NCBI GenBank assembly: GCA_029532625.1
Contig: JARFXM010000009.1
Span: 682,001-746,000 of the forward strand
Source of the DNA: Lomentospora prolificans
Taxonomy: Eukaryota; Ascomycota; Sordariomycetes; Microascales; Microascaceae
Length of the DNA stretch: 64,000 nucleotides
Direction of reading: 5' to 3'
Each line of letters begins with the position of its first letter. The stretch's first letter is position 1. This document shows positions 11,890 through 23,345 of the stretch, in pieces. The notes beneath the pieces are model-generated. The model worked only from the letters and a program-made list of their open reading frames with translations, did no database searches and was not told the DNA's origin. The translations under genes and the position numbers were made by a program.

Positions 11890-14049
11890 GACGCTCTAGA
11901 ATGCTTCTGGAAGCCACCACTAGGAACGTCCTGGACCGATAAGATCTCGACCTGTGCGCTTGTAAATTATCAGAAGGTAACAGTGGTGGAGGACTGTGTA
12001 TTACGTTCAGCAGGGGCTATTTTTTTCTGGTTTCGGTTGGGTAACGGGCCGTCCTTTTGCTAGTGTAGGCGTCATGATTGTCGCATTAGGTGTACGCGCC
12101 GGAGTTGGTCGATTCTCACCTGGTTTTCCTGACACTTAACGGAAGAAGCAAGATTGTCTACAGGATTTATTCTTGTTGTGTAGCTAGTTTGAGATTGAAT
12201 TCAACAATTCTAGCTCTCTCTTTCCCTCATCTCGGGCTGCTCCTACCGACAGTTAGCGGCATTCAAATGCAAGTAACTTTCATCGTGCCGTGCTCGCTGA
12301 GCGAGGGAAAGAGCGATTGCACGACGGCTCGTGCTTTCTGCTGTGTAAGGTCTAGCTAATGATGTATCGATCTGGTCTGAGGAAGGAGTCAATGACTAGT
12401 GTTTCCGCCAACCTCGCAAATGTGACGACGACACAGCAGGCCTGCTCTAGACCTGCGCTATCAGGGATAATAACACTTTGATAGACGGCCCTATCATATT
12501 TCACATGATGTAAAGAATGAGGCGGACCAGATCTTAGACCAGGGTTTAATGCGAGCCTGGTCGAAAGTTACTATTTCCCTAATTTGGTAGGAGAGGAGGA
12601 CAAGGATTCCGCGATACCCGACCAGGATGGCAGGATGGCACAATTGTGCCCACGACGCAGATGCAGTGATGATGATCTCGGCAGGTTGGGTTTGCAATAT
12701 TAATCTGCGCTTTTCTAACTCGGTGACAGGGGGGACTCCACGGGAGTTTCTGAACGCCCGGTGTTTAGGCTGCCATGGCCTTTCAGGGTGGCGATACCCG
12801 TTATCACAAGTCTCGGGGCTATTAGTGTTAGGCGCACTGCCAGGCGAGCACGAGGCGGGAGCTTGGGGCGGTGATGTTACGGCATAATAATGCCCCGAAT
12901 ATCTAAAGCTAAAAGAACACGCCCGGCCCTTTTCTGGTTTTTCTTTTCTCCCGCCGTGTTGAGCAGGCCTGGGCGGGCTGTTGTCTCAATGACATTTTAC
13001 GCGTTGAAGGATCTCTGCGTCGAAGTACCTTCGCGAGGTACTGTGAGAGGCAGTACCGTCGTCGATGAGCCCCGATCCAGCTTCGGAGTTCTAGCAAGTT
13101 CAATTCTCTCGTCGACCCATCGCTTGAAAACCTGATATACACCTACTTTTGCTTGTGATATCGTGTATTGGGCCGCCAAATCTCGCGCGGACATCGCTTA
13201 CTACAACATCCATGACCTACTGCCTGCCCACATAAACTCCGGAGACTTGCTTGTCCGCTAAGTATAAGTAAACTAGAATATATATATCACCCTCAGGGTT
13301 TAAGAGCCTCGGTCTTTAGAAGAGCTCGTAAATTCTGTGGTGGTGTGCTTATCCTCCCTTCCCAGATTTCCCAGAATGCATGGTCAGAGTCCATAAGAAG
13401 CAAGAAGCATCCATAGGTGATTATGTGTCCAGCTTAGGTCGACTCTATGCCGAAGGGGTCTCTGCATCGATTTGATGTAGTCAAGACAACAGCAGCCCAG
13501 CTACATGTCAATGGGATTTCAAGGGTTGACGTGCAGCCAAGCGTATGCAGGTTCGTGATCTCGCACGAGCATATATCTGCAACTCAAATTTGAAACTACT
13601 ACGTACCTGCCACCGACTAAGGAGAATCGAAATCTCAACCTAAGTCTCCCATGACTATTATTTTCGAAGCCAAACAGGAATCCCGTCAAGGATAAGCATG
13701 TTAGCGTTAGGGTACCCGCTCAAGCCCGCCGCTACGAACGCTGTCGGTCGGGAAGATTCGCCCGCTAAGGTAGTGTAAAGCCATCGCCCTCACCATGTGC
13801 AAGCGGCCTCACGATGCTTTGTCTTTCAAGGTCAGAAACTCTCTGTACAAAAGGGCCGGTCTCCCGCATAGGCGTGTTCCTTTTTCCTTATCTCGATCTC
13901 CTCCAAAGTTTCGGATATTCAACATTCGATGCTCTTAAACTTTCGAGCCCACGCCGGATATTCCGACTCTACCCAGACTTTCCATCCTCATGTCATACTC
14001 AACTCCAATAGATACCCTTAACCAGCCTTGTTCTCAACTCAGCGCAACA
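11890..14049. other. 2.1-kb spacer before the sugar transporter
   Basis: No gene supported. Short minus-strand frames around 12909-13194 show no known motif. The last 200 bases are pyrimidine-rich with tctcgatctcctcc and similar, fitting a leader for the transporter. An in-frame ATG at 13990 lies in this stretch and could be an alternative start. Confidence 0.45.
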
Positions 14050-16458
14050 ATGGCTGTACTCAACAAGTCTGACCCAGCGGCGGTCCGCGAAGACAGTATT
14101 GATTCCGTTCCAGCCATGGCAGGTCCGACTCTCGAAGTGTCCAAGAAGCTCGCTAACCCCCTGGAGGGTGTAGAGCTCGAAGAGCTGGCAGCTCGTGCAA
14201 CCGAGTATTGCGAGAAGCATAATATAACAGATGATGACGATGTACGAGCCTTTCAGATCGGAGCCCAGCTCGCCGGGAACATGGACCGATGGGATGTCGT
14301 AGAGGGACTTTCTTCAGAGGAACGAGCGGTTCTTCAAGAAGAAGGAGACCACAAGTGGAAGAACCCAAGGATGCTATACCTGATCGTAGCTAGTAAGTGG
14401 TCCCGAGTCACGTAAGTATTAGGAGAACCAGAATTGACCGCAGTTCAAGTATGCTCTCTTTGTGCCACTGTCCAGGGAATGGGTAAGTCAAACACAATAG
14501 CTCTATTTCGGTATCGCTGCTTGGAATAACGGTCTAACAGTGTCCCTGATGTAAGACGAAACGGTCGTGAACGGTGCCCAGGCCTTCTATAAACACCAAT
14601 TCGGTATCGGCGGGGAGAGCACCAGAGACACTTGGCTGCTTGGCCTTGTTAATGGTGGCCCCTATCTCTGTTGCGCGGTGTTTGGCTGTTGTAAGTGTGC
14701 ATTGCGAGTCTATTCCGGTCGATATCACTAACAGAAAATCCTAGGGCTGACACATCCGATGAATCAGCGCCTCGGTAGGCGAGGAACCATATTTGTCTGC
14801 GAAGTTGGTATGTCCCTTGCGGTTGGTGCCGTCTATCAGTGGAGAGGTTAACGGATTACGTAGTTTCCATCATCGCTTGTATCTGGCAAGCGCTCACAAA
14901 CAATTGGTGGCACTTATTCATCTCTAGGTGCGCCCTTGGGTTCGGTCTTGGTCCAAAGTCTGCCACCACTCGTACGTAGCAGAAGCCGGAGAAGTGTTAG
15001 AATGTCGCTAATAGGCTCGATGGCAGCCATGTTTGCAGCCGAATGTGCCCCTCCCAGACTTAGAGGTGCTCTCGTAATGCAATGGCAAATGTGGACAGCG
15101 TTCGGGATCATGGTATGAACCTTCATTGAAGCGATGTTTCTTAAAGCCCTACTAACCCGAATAATGGACAGCTTGGATATGCTGCGGATCTCGCTTTGTA
15201 CGAGGTCCCTGATATTGGGGGTATCGTCGGCTTCAAATGGAGGCTCATGCTTGCATCCGCTGCTCTCCCTGCAATACTCTGCGCTGGACTGGTTTGGATC
15301 ATCCCCGAATCCCCTCGCTGGTACTTGGGGCAGGGCAAGACCGTCCAAGCTTACCGAAGCATGTGTCGCCTGAGGTTCAAGAAGATCCAGGCTGCGAGAG
15401 ATATCTTTTATGCAGATGCTTTGTTGAATGCGGAGAAGGATGTGGTGCGCCAGACAGGTGTCAGGGAGCTGTTGACCGTTCGACGAAATCGTAACGCCTT
15501 CATGGCCTCCGAGATTGTCATGTTTATGCAACAGTTTTGTGGTGAGTATCATAAATTGGGTTGTAGCGTTTATAAATGATATTGACTGACGGCCATGGAC
15601 AGGTATCAACGTAAGTCGGGATGACGCCCATATAATTCCCGAAAGGACCTGTTGGCCGATACTGATGCTTTCTCGATAGGTTGTCGCGTATTACTCGACG
15701 GAAATATTCTTGGCTGCTAACTTCTCAGAGAAGTCCGCTCTGTGCGCATCTCTCGGCTTTGGTGTCATCAACTTCCTTTTCGCTCTGCCTGCCTTCTGGA
15801 CAATCGACACATTTGGCCGACGTAACCTTCTCCTAGCTACTTTCCCGGTCAGTTTCGCCATTTGACACCGCAGGATCATGGTGGGGCGCATAGCTTACTG
15901 ACACTCCCTGTGAGACAGTTCATGTCAATCTTCCTTCTATGGACCGGGTTTAGCTTCTGGATCCCCGAAGGCGCCGAGCGCATAGCCATGATCATCACTG
16001 GCCTGTATCTCTTCGGCATGGTCTACTCCCCCGGAGAAGGTCCCGTCCCCTTCACCTACTCTGCTGAGGCCTACCCCCTCTATATCCGCCCAATCGGTAT
16101 GTCCTTCGCCACGGCCACTACCTGGTTCTTCAATTTCCTCCTCGCCGTCACCTGGCCCAGCCTCCAGAGCGCGTTTACCTCTACCGGCGCGTTTGGCTGG
16201 TACGCCGGCTGGAATGTCGTCGGCTTTGTGCTCGTGCTGTTCTTCCTGCCCGAGACCAAGGGCCACACCCTCGAGGAGCTCAATGCAGTCTTTGACGTGC
16301 CCGTCTCTAGCCTTATAAAGTATGGAAAGGAGGAGTTTGTGTGGTTCTGGAGACGCAAGGTATTCCGCCAAGATGTGCCAAAGCCTGCAGTTCCACATAG
16401 CGCTGCGCTAACTGATGCGCCTATTCAAATGGCTGAGGCACCAGTAGGTGGCGCTTAG
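14050..16458 (+). CDS. MFS sugar transporter, SP family (sugar:H+ symporter type)
   Basis: Ten exons: 14050-14392, 14444-14482, 14556-14690, 14745-14807, 14864-14971, 15027-15112, 15172-15541, 15603-15610, 15680-15847 and 15919-16458, giving about 619 aa. Start 14050 (gcaacaATGGC) has a better context than in-frame ATG 13990, which would add 20 residues. A cytosolic N-terminal region of about 110 residues precedes twelve expected membrane segments. Family signatures are QGMDETVVNGAQ, NQRLGRRGT (loop 2-3), PESPRW (loop 6-7), QQFCGINVVAYYS, and PETKGHTLEELNAVF at the end of TM12. It resembles the long-N-terminus fungal sugar/polyol transporter group, so the substrate cannot be told from sequence. 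Exon 8 is only 8 nt, and intron 2 ends in AAG rather than CAG/TAG. No frame break remains after splicing, so the gene looks intact. Confidence 0.9.
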
Positions 16459-16869
16459 GGAGGTATTTGGCCCGGCCCGCCGGCGATGTGTCACCCACCA
16501 GTAATTCCCCTCGGTCTCTGGCATATATATACATGCTGGTACGTTATTCTTGCCCACGAAATGCAGGATGTGATGGTTTGGCAGCAAACATCAACAAAGA
16601 TTGGAAATACCAGGCTGATAAGAAAGAATGGAATTATGCATTGCTTAGCTTCAATTAGAATAGTGTAAGGGAATCAAATAACTATTCAAACTTTCATGAA
16701 AGCCCAGTTATCCCGCATAAATCGCCGAAGCCAAGGAGTAAGAGTCGTAATTCATAAAGTCGTAGCGCGTGAGCCACAAGGTGATGATCTCATATCCTAC
16801 ATATACATAAATATCAAGGAAAATTAGGAAAGGAAGCGCAAGATCCGATATCAAGTGATTCGGGTATCT
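16459..16869. other. Convergent 3' spacer
   Basis: About 410 bases between the stop of the transporter and the stop of the opposing coiled-coil gene. It is AT-richer than its surroundings and presumably holds both 3' ends. Nothing else seen. Confidence 0.5.
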
Positions 16870-18115
16870 TTAATGGGGCGTCGCGGGAGCTGAGGAGAGG
16901 AAAGATGATTCACGTCTTAAGCGGGAGGCACGCTTTTCCTTGACGTTCTTCCAGTCGGCCCTCCAATTCTGAATACTGCGTCGTAGATCTTCGTCTATTT
17001 CCGCCGGAGGACACTGCACTTCAATGGCTTTGAGGGCAATGCGCAGGCTCGTAAGCTCGGTGTCGTACTCGCGTACTTCGGATTCGCTATCCAGGAGCAT
17101 TGATTAGCGAGAACCAGTCAAAGATGGACGGGATGTGCTTACAGGCTTTGGACATGTTCCTCTAGGACGATGATTCTCTGTGCGGCTCGTTCAGCTCTAT
17201 CGATGAGAAGTGCGTGGATGTGCTGTTTGATGGTCAGCAGATTGTTAGTCGGAAAAGAAACTACAAGACCCATACCTCTGATTCTTCTTGCCTGGCCTGG
17301 AGTCGGGAGATGAGCGAGGTTAGATGCTCATTTAGCTCCTCAGCCTCCTTCACGATACGATTGGCGTCCTCTGGCGAGATAATGGCTTTCTTGGCCTTCT
17401 CAGGTTCTGCTTTGGCTGGGTCCTGTGGTTTTGAAAGAGTCGCTTCCTGTAGGGCCATTGTAAAATCAGAAAACTGAGACCTCAGAAGGGCTGACGGACT
17501 AGGCGCTGGTCCCCACAATATTTGGGTGTCGCGAGTTGAGGGTGAATCGAAGTCGAGACTTAGGGGCCTCGAGCTATGTTGATGTTTCCGCCTCCAACGT
17601 CGACGCTGCGCGCGGTATTCGGTCCCCTCCAGGACCTCTTCCATTTCGTCCACTTTGGTGTGTAGCGCTGAAAGGTTCTCATCTCTGAAGCTGTCATGGT
17701 TACCGCCAAGCCGTTGCATGAGGTCTCCGAGTCGCTGAAGAAGCACGTCTCTGCTATCTAACGTGAGAGGATCCTGCTCCAACGCGCTGTCGCCAAAGTG
17801 ATCTGCGTTACTCTCCTCATCGCCCTCGTTACCACGATCGTGTGTATCCTCGTCATCGTAGCCGTCATCGATCTGGTCTTGATTGTTCAAGCTGCGTCCT
17901 ACGTCGACTGGGGAAGACTGTTGAAGCGCTGTGCCAGCGACGCGTGGGGAAGAGAATTGTCTCGCAAAGGGTGAGATGCCAAGGCGATAGAGAGATACGG
18001 GAGACGGAAGGGACGGCGAGGGGAGGGGCGGTGGGGTGACGACAGCAGCCGGGCGGTCAATAGGTTCGATCTCGTCGTCGCTCAGATTCGGGGGATGATC
18101 GTCTGTGTGGCTCAT
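16870..18115 (-). CDS. Conserved-looking coiled-coil protein, function unknown
   Basis: Three exons on the minus strand, 18115-17276, 17222-17143 and 17086-16870, join in phase to give about 378 aa. I do not recognise the family. The first half is acidic and disordered, with a proline-rich stretch (TPPPLPSPSLPSP, about residues 27-39) and runs of Asp/Glu. The second half is helical: a short heptad region near LHTKVDEMEEVLEG, then a long coiled coil from about residue 250 (DANRIVKEAEELNEHL) through both introns to about 335 (LESEVREYDTELTSL). Continuity of the heptads across both splice junctions strongly supports the exon model. It ends in a basic tail. It may be a structural or spindle/cytoskeletal protein, but that is only a guess from the coiled coil. 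It is convergent with the sugar transporter and divergent from the PDH kinase. Confidence 0.75.
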
Positions 18116-20548
18116 TTGGCGACTTGAGTGCCGGCGCGTTCCATGTGCACATAGGTTGGATGGGGTTACGTAGAGTGTGGGGGCAAGGGCGTGAGAGAAG
18201 ATGATTAGGTGCTATGGGGAAAAGAAGGCGTCGACCGGCTTCGGATCATGGACGTGATGATTCTTGGGGGCAGCTCAAGCTTTGATAAACCAGGGTAGCT
18301 CTGTCGGTCGTTTTCTTTTTCTTTTTCCTTTCCTTTTCCTTTCCGAAATGATGGTTCTGCAGCGGTTGGTGCTAATTGAATTGAACAATTTCTTTTACCG
18401 AGAATTGAATGCAAGATAACGCGTCAAGTGTATATTGTTGCGTAAATCGAATTATTTCACGCACCCCACGGATTCAGAGGCTTGGGGTAGACACTCGCGT
18501 CCAGTCAATATTTCGGAGCTTTCGGGGTTTGGCGTTTGCTTCAACCTTAGCTCATGATCGAAAATGTGGCAGGCGCGATGGCGGGGACGAGCAAAGGGGC
18601 TGGATCGCTCAAGCTGTGGCATGTGACATGGGGCCAAGGTAAGAGCCGGAGTCTCGCCTGTGAGACAACTGAGCCAATCAGATACGGTCAGGCAGAACGT
18701 CAAATGGGATCTTGGAGCGGGAAGCGCCCCCACATTGGTTCGAAACTGTGACCAGGCTCAGATGGCATCTCCGATGAATGGCATGGGGTGAGCGTGCGGG
18801 GCGGGCATGGTCGTGGCTGCTGGTAGCAGCTGTAAGCGACCGATGATGCGCTCCATGCTGGTACGTTGAACTTGACTGCTCGGTCCTTGTGGCTTCAGCG
18901 CACAGCCGCGTACAGTGAAGAACCAGGGGTGACGGGAGGGGCCACAAGGGGTCTGGGGTGTGCAAAAGCAGGGACTACAGGTCCGGAGAAAGACGGGCGG
19001 AGTACGACGGAGTACGAGTACCAAGTGCCGAGAATTGAAAGCCTGCTCCAATAAACCTAAGGCCATTACAGATCGAGAGCCAGGGAGCTTCTCCGGAGCA
19101 GCCCGCGATACTCACCAGAACCCCTGAAAATGGCCTTAATTTTGAAGAATCTGGTGTGTTTCCTGCTCTACCGGTGCGGCACAATTGGATCGACACATCG
19201 AGATTACATGCACATTATCGTATTGGGTGACATTTAGATATTCGAACGGGTGTACACTGATACCCGACTCCACAGGTTGCTGCGTTTGAGCCGAGCTCTT
19301 GGCTGGATGGTGTCCTGGTCACAGGCGATGCCGATACTTTTGTCGTTCACATCAATTGATCGATGGAGAGCCAGCATTAACTCTGTACCCACTGTTCCCA
19401 CTTGCCAGTCACAAATCGTAGTACCCTGTTTGCCTGACTCCCTCTTGCGGACCACGCTACACACGCTACCCACAAAATCCCGTGCTCTTATATGGATCGG
19501 GGCATGGAGCACATGAGGAAAGCTGGATCCAGATCTGCTCCGGAAAACTGTCGACAAATCATCATTCGTCTTTTACTGGTCAAGAGAGGCTGTTAATAAT
19601 AACAGTTACTCGGCTCCCGAGACCAGCCTCAAATAGGCCAAGGAGCAAAGACAGCCAGCGCCAGGTGCACTAGTCGCCCCAAGAGCCAAGAATAATACCA
19701 CTGGGACCATTGAACCGAAGCAGGCACATGCTACATGCTTGCGCTCGGCGTGGTGTTCGACTGATCCGATCCCCATCATTGATCCAGCTCTGGGCCCGCC
19801 CCCTTCCCCAAAAGCTTGCTGGTTCCCAGGGCCAAAGGAAGTCGTGCTGAAAATCAACCCTTTCCCCACGAAACATCTCTTCCCCTCTATCGTTCACACA
19901 CCTTCCAATTGGCAAAACAGAATCCTCCTGGATGACGAACCTATGCTGAGTCCTCGAGCCTCGCGAATCAGCCTCCTGTGTTCGCCTTAAATTTCTGCGA
20001 GAAAAAATTCCGAGAAACCTGCTGCGGTGACTTGATTTCAACCCCCGTTCCGCCTCCATCGTCTTGGAGCCTCGGCAATAGAGCCACCCTTGACCGACAA
20101 AGGCCGCGGGGTTCACTTTGACTCACCCCCCCACCCCCCCCCCCCCATGGCCCGAGGACATCCACGCCACTACCAGACGAATTGATTTCATCATATGCTC
20201 CAGACCCAGACCACGTTCTCCAACACTTGTCATCCGCAATCCGCCAGAAAACTTAGCCAAATTCCAGACCTACAATTGAGCTTGACAGACTCTCGAAACC
20301 CGTTTTCCGCCAACCAGTGTGTGCACGGAACGAAAAGAAAAGGAAAAAAAAAAAGGAAAGATATCAGGTCATAGCAGCTTCCCTGCTTTGCGCCACCTGC
20401 CTCCCCTCCACCTCCAGTCGCGATCCCACATGCGCCGATCGATATAGCACCTTCCCCTAAACACCACCGTTGGAGAAATTCCAATTTGAAGCTGAAGGTC
20501 GATCGTGAGTACGGCGGGGTTTAGCAACCCCCTCAGATCTCCGTCACA
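18116..20548. other. Divergent spacer between coiled-coil gene and PDH kinase
   Basis: About 2.4 kb with promoters for both flanking genes. A CCAAT motif sits at about 18674 (gagCCAATcag). C-rich runs occur at 20126-20146, and a purine run is near 20335-20360. No coding region supported; the short open frames here conflict and lack motifs. Confidence 0.45.
20126..20146. repeat. C-rich homopolymer tract (C7-A-C13)
   Basis: Seven C, one A and thirteen C in a row on the plus strand, about 400 bases upstream of the PDH kinase ATG. Likely length-variable. Confidence 0.8.
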
Positions 20549-22198
20549 ATGTCGTGGAAGAAGACCGAGCGTTTGATGGAAACCATCAAGCACTATGCAA
20601 GCTTTCCCGCCACAGGCGTGAGCTTGCGCCAGATGGTGCAGTTCGGCAAAGATCCCTCTGTTGGTGAGTTTACCCTTTCTTTTCGATTTTATCCATGCCT
20701 TTTAATTGAGCTTCTTCGTACTTGAACCCGAGGAGGCCTCGTTGTGTCGCACGGTTCGTTGCTGGTGGATTGCTTGGGACGAGAGTGCTCACGCCACCTA
20801 TTTTCAACCATAGGCACCCTCTTCCGAGCATCGCAGTTTCTTTCAGAGGAGCTTCCAATCCGCCTAGCCCACAGAGTCCAGGAGCTAGATAACCTACCAG
20901 ATGGTCTCGGTGAAATGCCCTCCATAAGACGCGTCCACGACTGGTATGCCCAGTCCTTTGAGGTATGACAACTTTTAAGCCCACACGGCCGAGATTCCCC
21001 GCTGTGCTGACTACAGCCATCATCCGCAAACCAGCGGTATGCTAATGTTCTCAACCCCAGGAAATCACCGAGCTGCCACGGCCACGGCTTGATAGCGAGA
21101 CTAGAGAGCGGCTCATGAAGCCAGCCAAGCACGCCAAGAGCAAGTGGTTACCAGAGGCTACTCCCAATCCCAGCCTACAAGAGGGCGAGTACACGAATTG
21201 GCCGAGTCAACGCCAGAACGGCAACGGGTTTGGAAACGGAAATGGCAATGGATGGGCTAGGAAGTACCATTCTGCGAGGAGGTATTTCGCTGCCATTGAC
21301 GACACTGGTGGTAGCTGGCCGCCAGAGTTACACATGTACAATCTCAAATTCGGAGAGTGTCTTAACAAGATCAAGAGGCGACACGATGGTGTCGTGACGA
21401 CCATGGCGCAAGGTATTGTGGAGTACAAGCGTAAGAAGCAACGCCTGCAGATCGACAACAACATCCAGGCTTTCTTAGATCGATTCTATATGTCTCGTAT
21501 CGGCATTCGTATGCTCATCGGCCAACACATCGCACTTACGTCGCAAAGCCATTACCGAGACCCCACCTATGTCGGTATCATCTGCACCAAGACCAACGTC
21601 CACGAACTCGCCCAAGAAGCCATCGAGAATGCCCGTTTTGTCTGCGAGGATCACTATGGCCTTTTCGAAGCCCCTCGTGTCCAGCTCGTCTGCAACCCCA
21701 ACCTCAACTTCATGTACGTCCCCGGTCACTTGTCGCACATGCTCTTCGAGACTCTCAAGAACTCCCTCCGTGCCGTCGTCGAAACCCACGGTCAAGATAA
21801 GCAAGAGTTCCCTGTCACCAAAGTCATCGTTGCGGAAGGCAAGGAGGACATCACTATCAAAATCTCGGACGAGGGTGGTGGTATCGCTCGCAGCGCTATT
21901 CCTCTTGTGTGGACCTATTCGTATACAACTGTCAACCAGACACCTAATCTCGACCCGGACTTCGACAAGAGCGACTTCAAGGCGCCCATGGCTGGATTCG
22001 GTTACGGTTTGCCAATCTCTCGACTCTATGCCAGATACTTTGGTGGTGATCTGAAGCTCATCAGCATGGAGGGGTAGGTTACACCTCCACAACCTGACGC
22101 ATTCGAGTATCCTTTCTAACACTTGCCTAAACAGCTACGGAACCGACGTCTACCTCCATCTCAACAGGCTATCGAGCTCCTCCGAGCCCCTCCCTTAG
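20549..22198 (+). CDS. Pyruvate dehydrogenase kinase (mitochondrial PDHK/BCKDK family)
   Basis: Four exons, 20549-20663, 20814-20962, 21061-22073 and 22135-22198, encode about 446 aa. The enzyme phosphorylates the E1-alpha subunit of the pyruvate dehydrogenase complex in the mitochondrial matrix and switches it off. The N-terminal four-helix domain is seen (HYASFPATGVSLRQMVQFG, LFRASQFLSEELPIRLAHR). The regulatory-helix segment SRIGIRMLIGQH (about 233-244) follows, then a GHKL ATPase domain with N-box HMLFETLKNSLRAVVE (about 314-328), G1 box DEGGGI (358-363) and G2 box GFGYGLP (400-406). It ends in the conserved GTDVYLHL segment. A low-complexity Asn/Gly insert (about 141-152, NGNGFGNGNGNG) interrupts the linker and is not part of the core fold. 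Which yeast paralogue (Pkp1 or Pkp2) it matches is not decided. Confidence 0.95.
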
Positions 22199-23345
22199 TA
22201 CACTCCACCCAGTCTTGCGTGTTCTATATACCCACTAGATTAAGCATCGAGCACGAAGTCTCGATCCGAACCCATAGCGTGCTTGTGCGGTTCTCATTCA
22301 CGGCGACTAGAGGCCTTCACCGACGACAGACGTACTCTCACCTCACCGTCTCTACCGATATCCATTAATGTCTCCGACCAAATCACACATCTCATAATCG
22401 TTCCGAAATCCATCCCAATGAAGTACCTGTCTGCTCAGAGAGTCGAGAATTTTGATATTTGCATTATTGCCCGGGAAGGAGAAAGCCATGCACCCTCGTT
22501 GTGGCCACCGCAGAGCCAAAGTTAGAAACGACTCGAATGTAGGAATGGAGGAAGGAACCAAAGTGTATGAATGTCCAGCAATCTCGAATGCATGTCGGGG
22601 TCGTTCTCTCTTTTTTTTTTCTGTCTTGTTCTTCTCTTTCCTTTTTTTTTTTTTACACGACTTAGTTCGGGCAAAATCGGACGGATGGGAGGTGCCAAGG
22701 TTCTTTTTTCTCAAATGGAAACGGTGTCGGGTCAAACATAGCTCATTACATATTTTCCTTTCCTGTCACAACCGCCATGTAGTAGTTGGAAAGAGATAGT
22801 CTCACCTTCTCTCTACTGATTACTTACCTTGTACAAGATCAATACGAAAACACACCGAACCGGCTATTTCAAAGGAAGCCTCTCCACACCATGACATGGT
22901 CGATACATTTCGCATAGAACAAGAGACGAGGCCATGTGCGTAATAAGCTTTTTTGAATGAGGGTTCACGATGAGTAGGTAAACTAGACGCCTATCAACTT
23001 CCGGCCCTTGCCGACTGGAAGGACAAACGCGCCTTAGATCGCAGGGATATTTCTTGCTATTGAAGAAACGTCAACTCGCTCCCAATTACGCCCTGTTGCG
23101 TGACTGTTTTATAGTGGCATAGTACCAGTAGACAAGAACGAAAACAATCAATTTTGACCGATCACGGCTTGTATCGGCCCGAAGAGCTGCGTCGAGAGTT
23201 AGAGACAGTTTCTAAGGAAGCTCACTGTCAGAACCGTTGTTATACTGAGGAGGAGACGTCAAGAAGTCTCGCTCGTCAGCGCTGGGGGGAGGGACTGCCT
23301 CACGACGCTATAGATGAGTGGCATTAGTATTCTAGCTTTTGATTT
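22199..23345. other. Convergent spacer, PDH kinase to Stc1-domain gene
   Basis: About 1.15 kb holding two 3' ends. T-rich runs occur at 22611-22655. A plus-strand open frame at 23314-23850 is the antisense shadow of the last exon of the minus-strand gene. Nothing else seen. Confidence 0.5.

Noticed and set aside
12909..13194. Minus-strand frames that faintly look like a transposase helix-turn-helix
   Set aside because: Only about 65-77 codons, no DDE residues, no terminal inverted repeats, and no support in neighbouring frames.
14972..15026. Reading straight through as YVAEAGEVLECR in the transporter
   Set aside because: It soon hits a stop; removing 14972-15026 as an intron restores the family motif KSATTPMFAAECAPP in phase.
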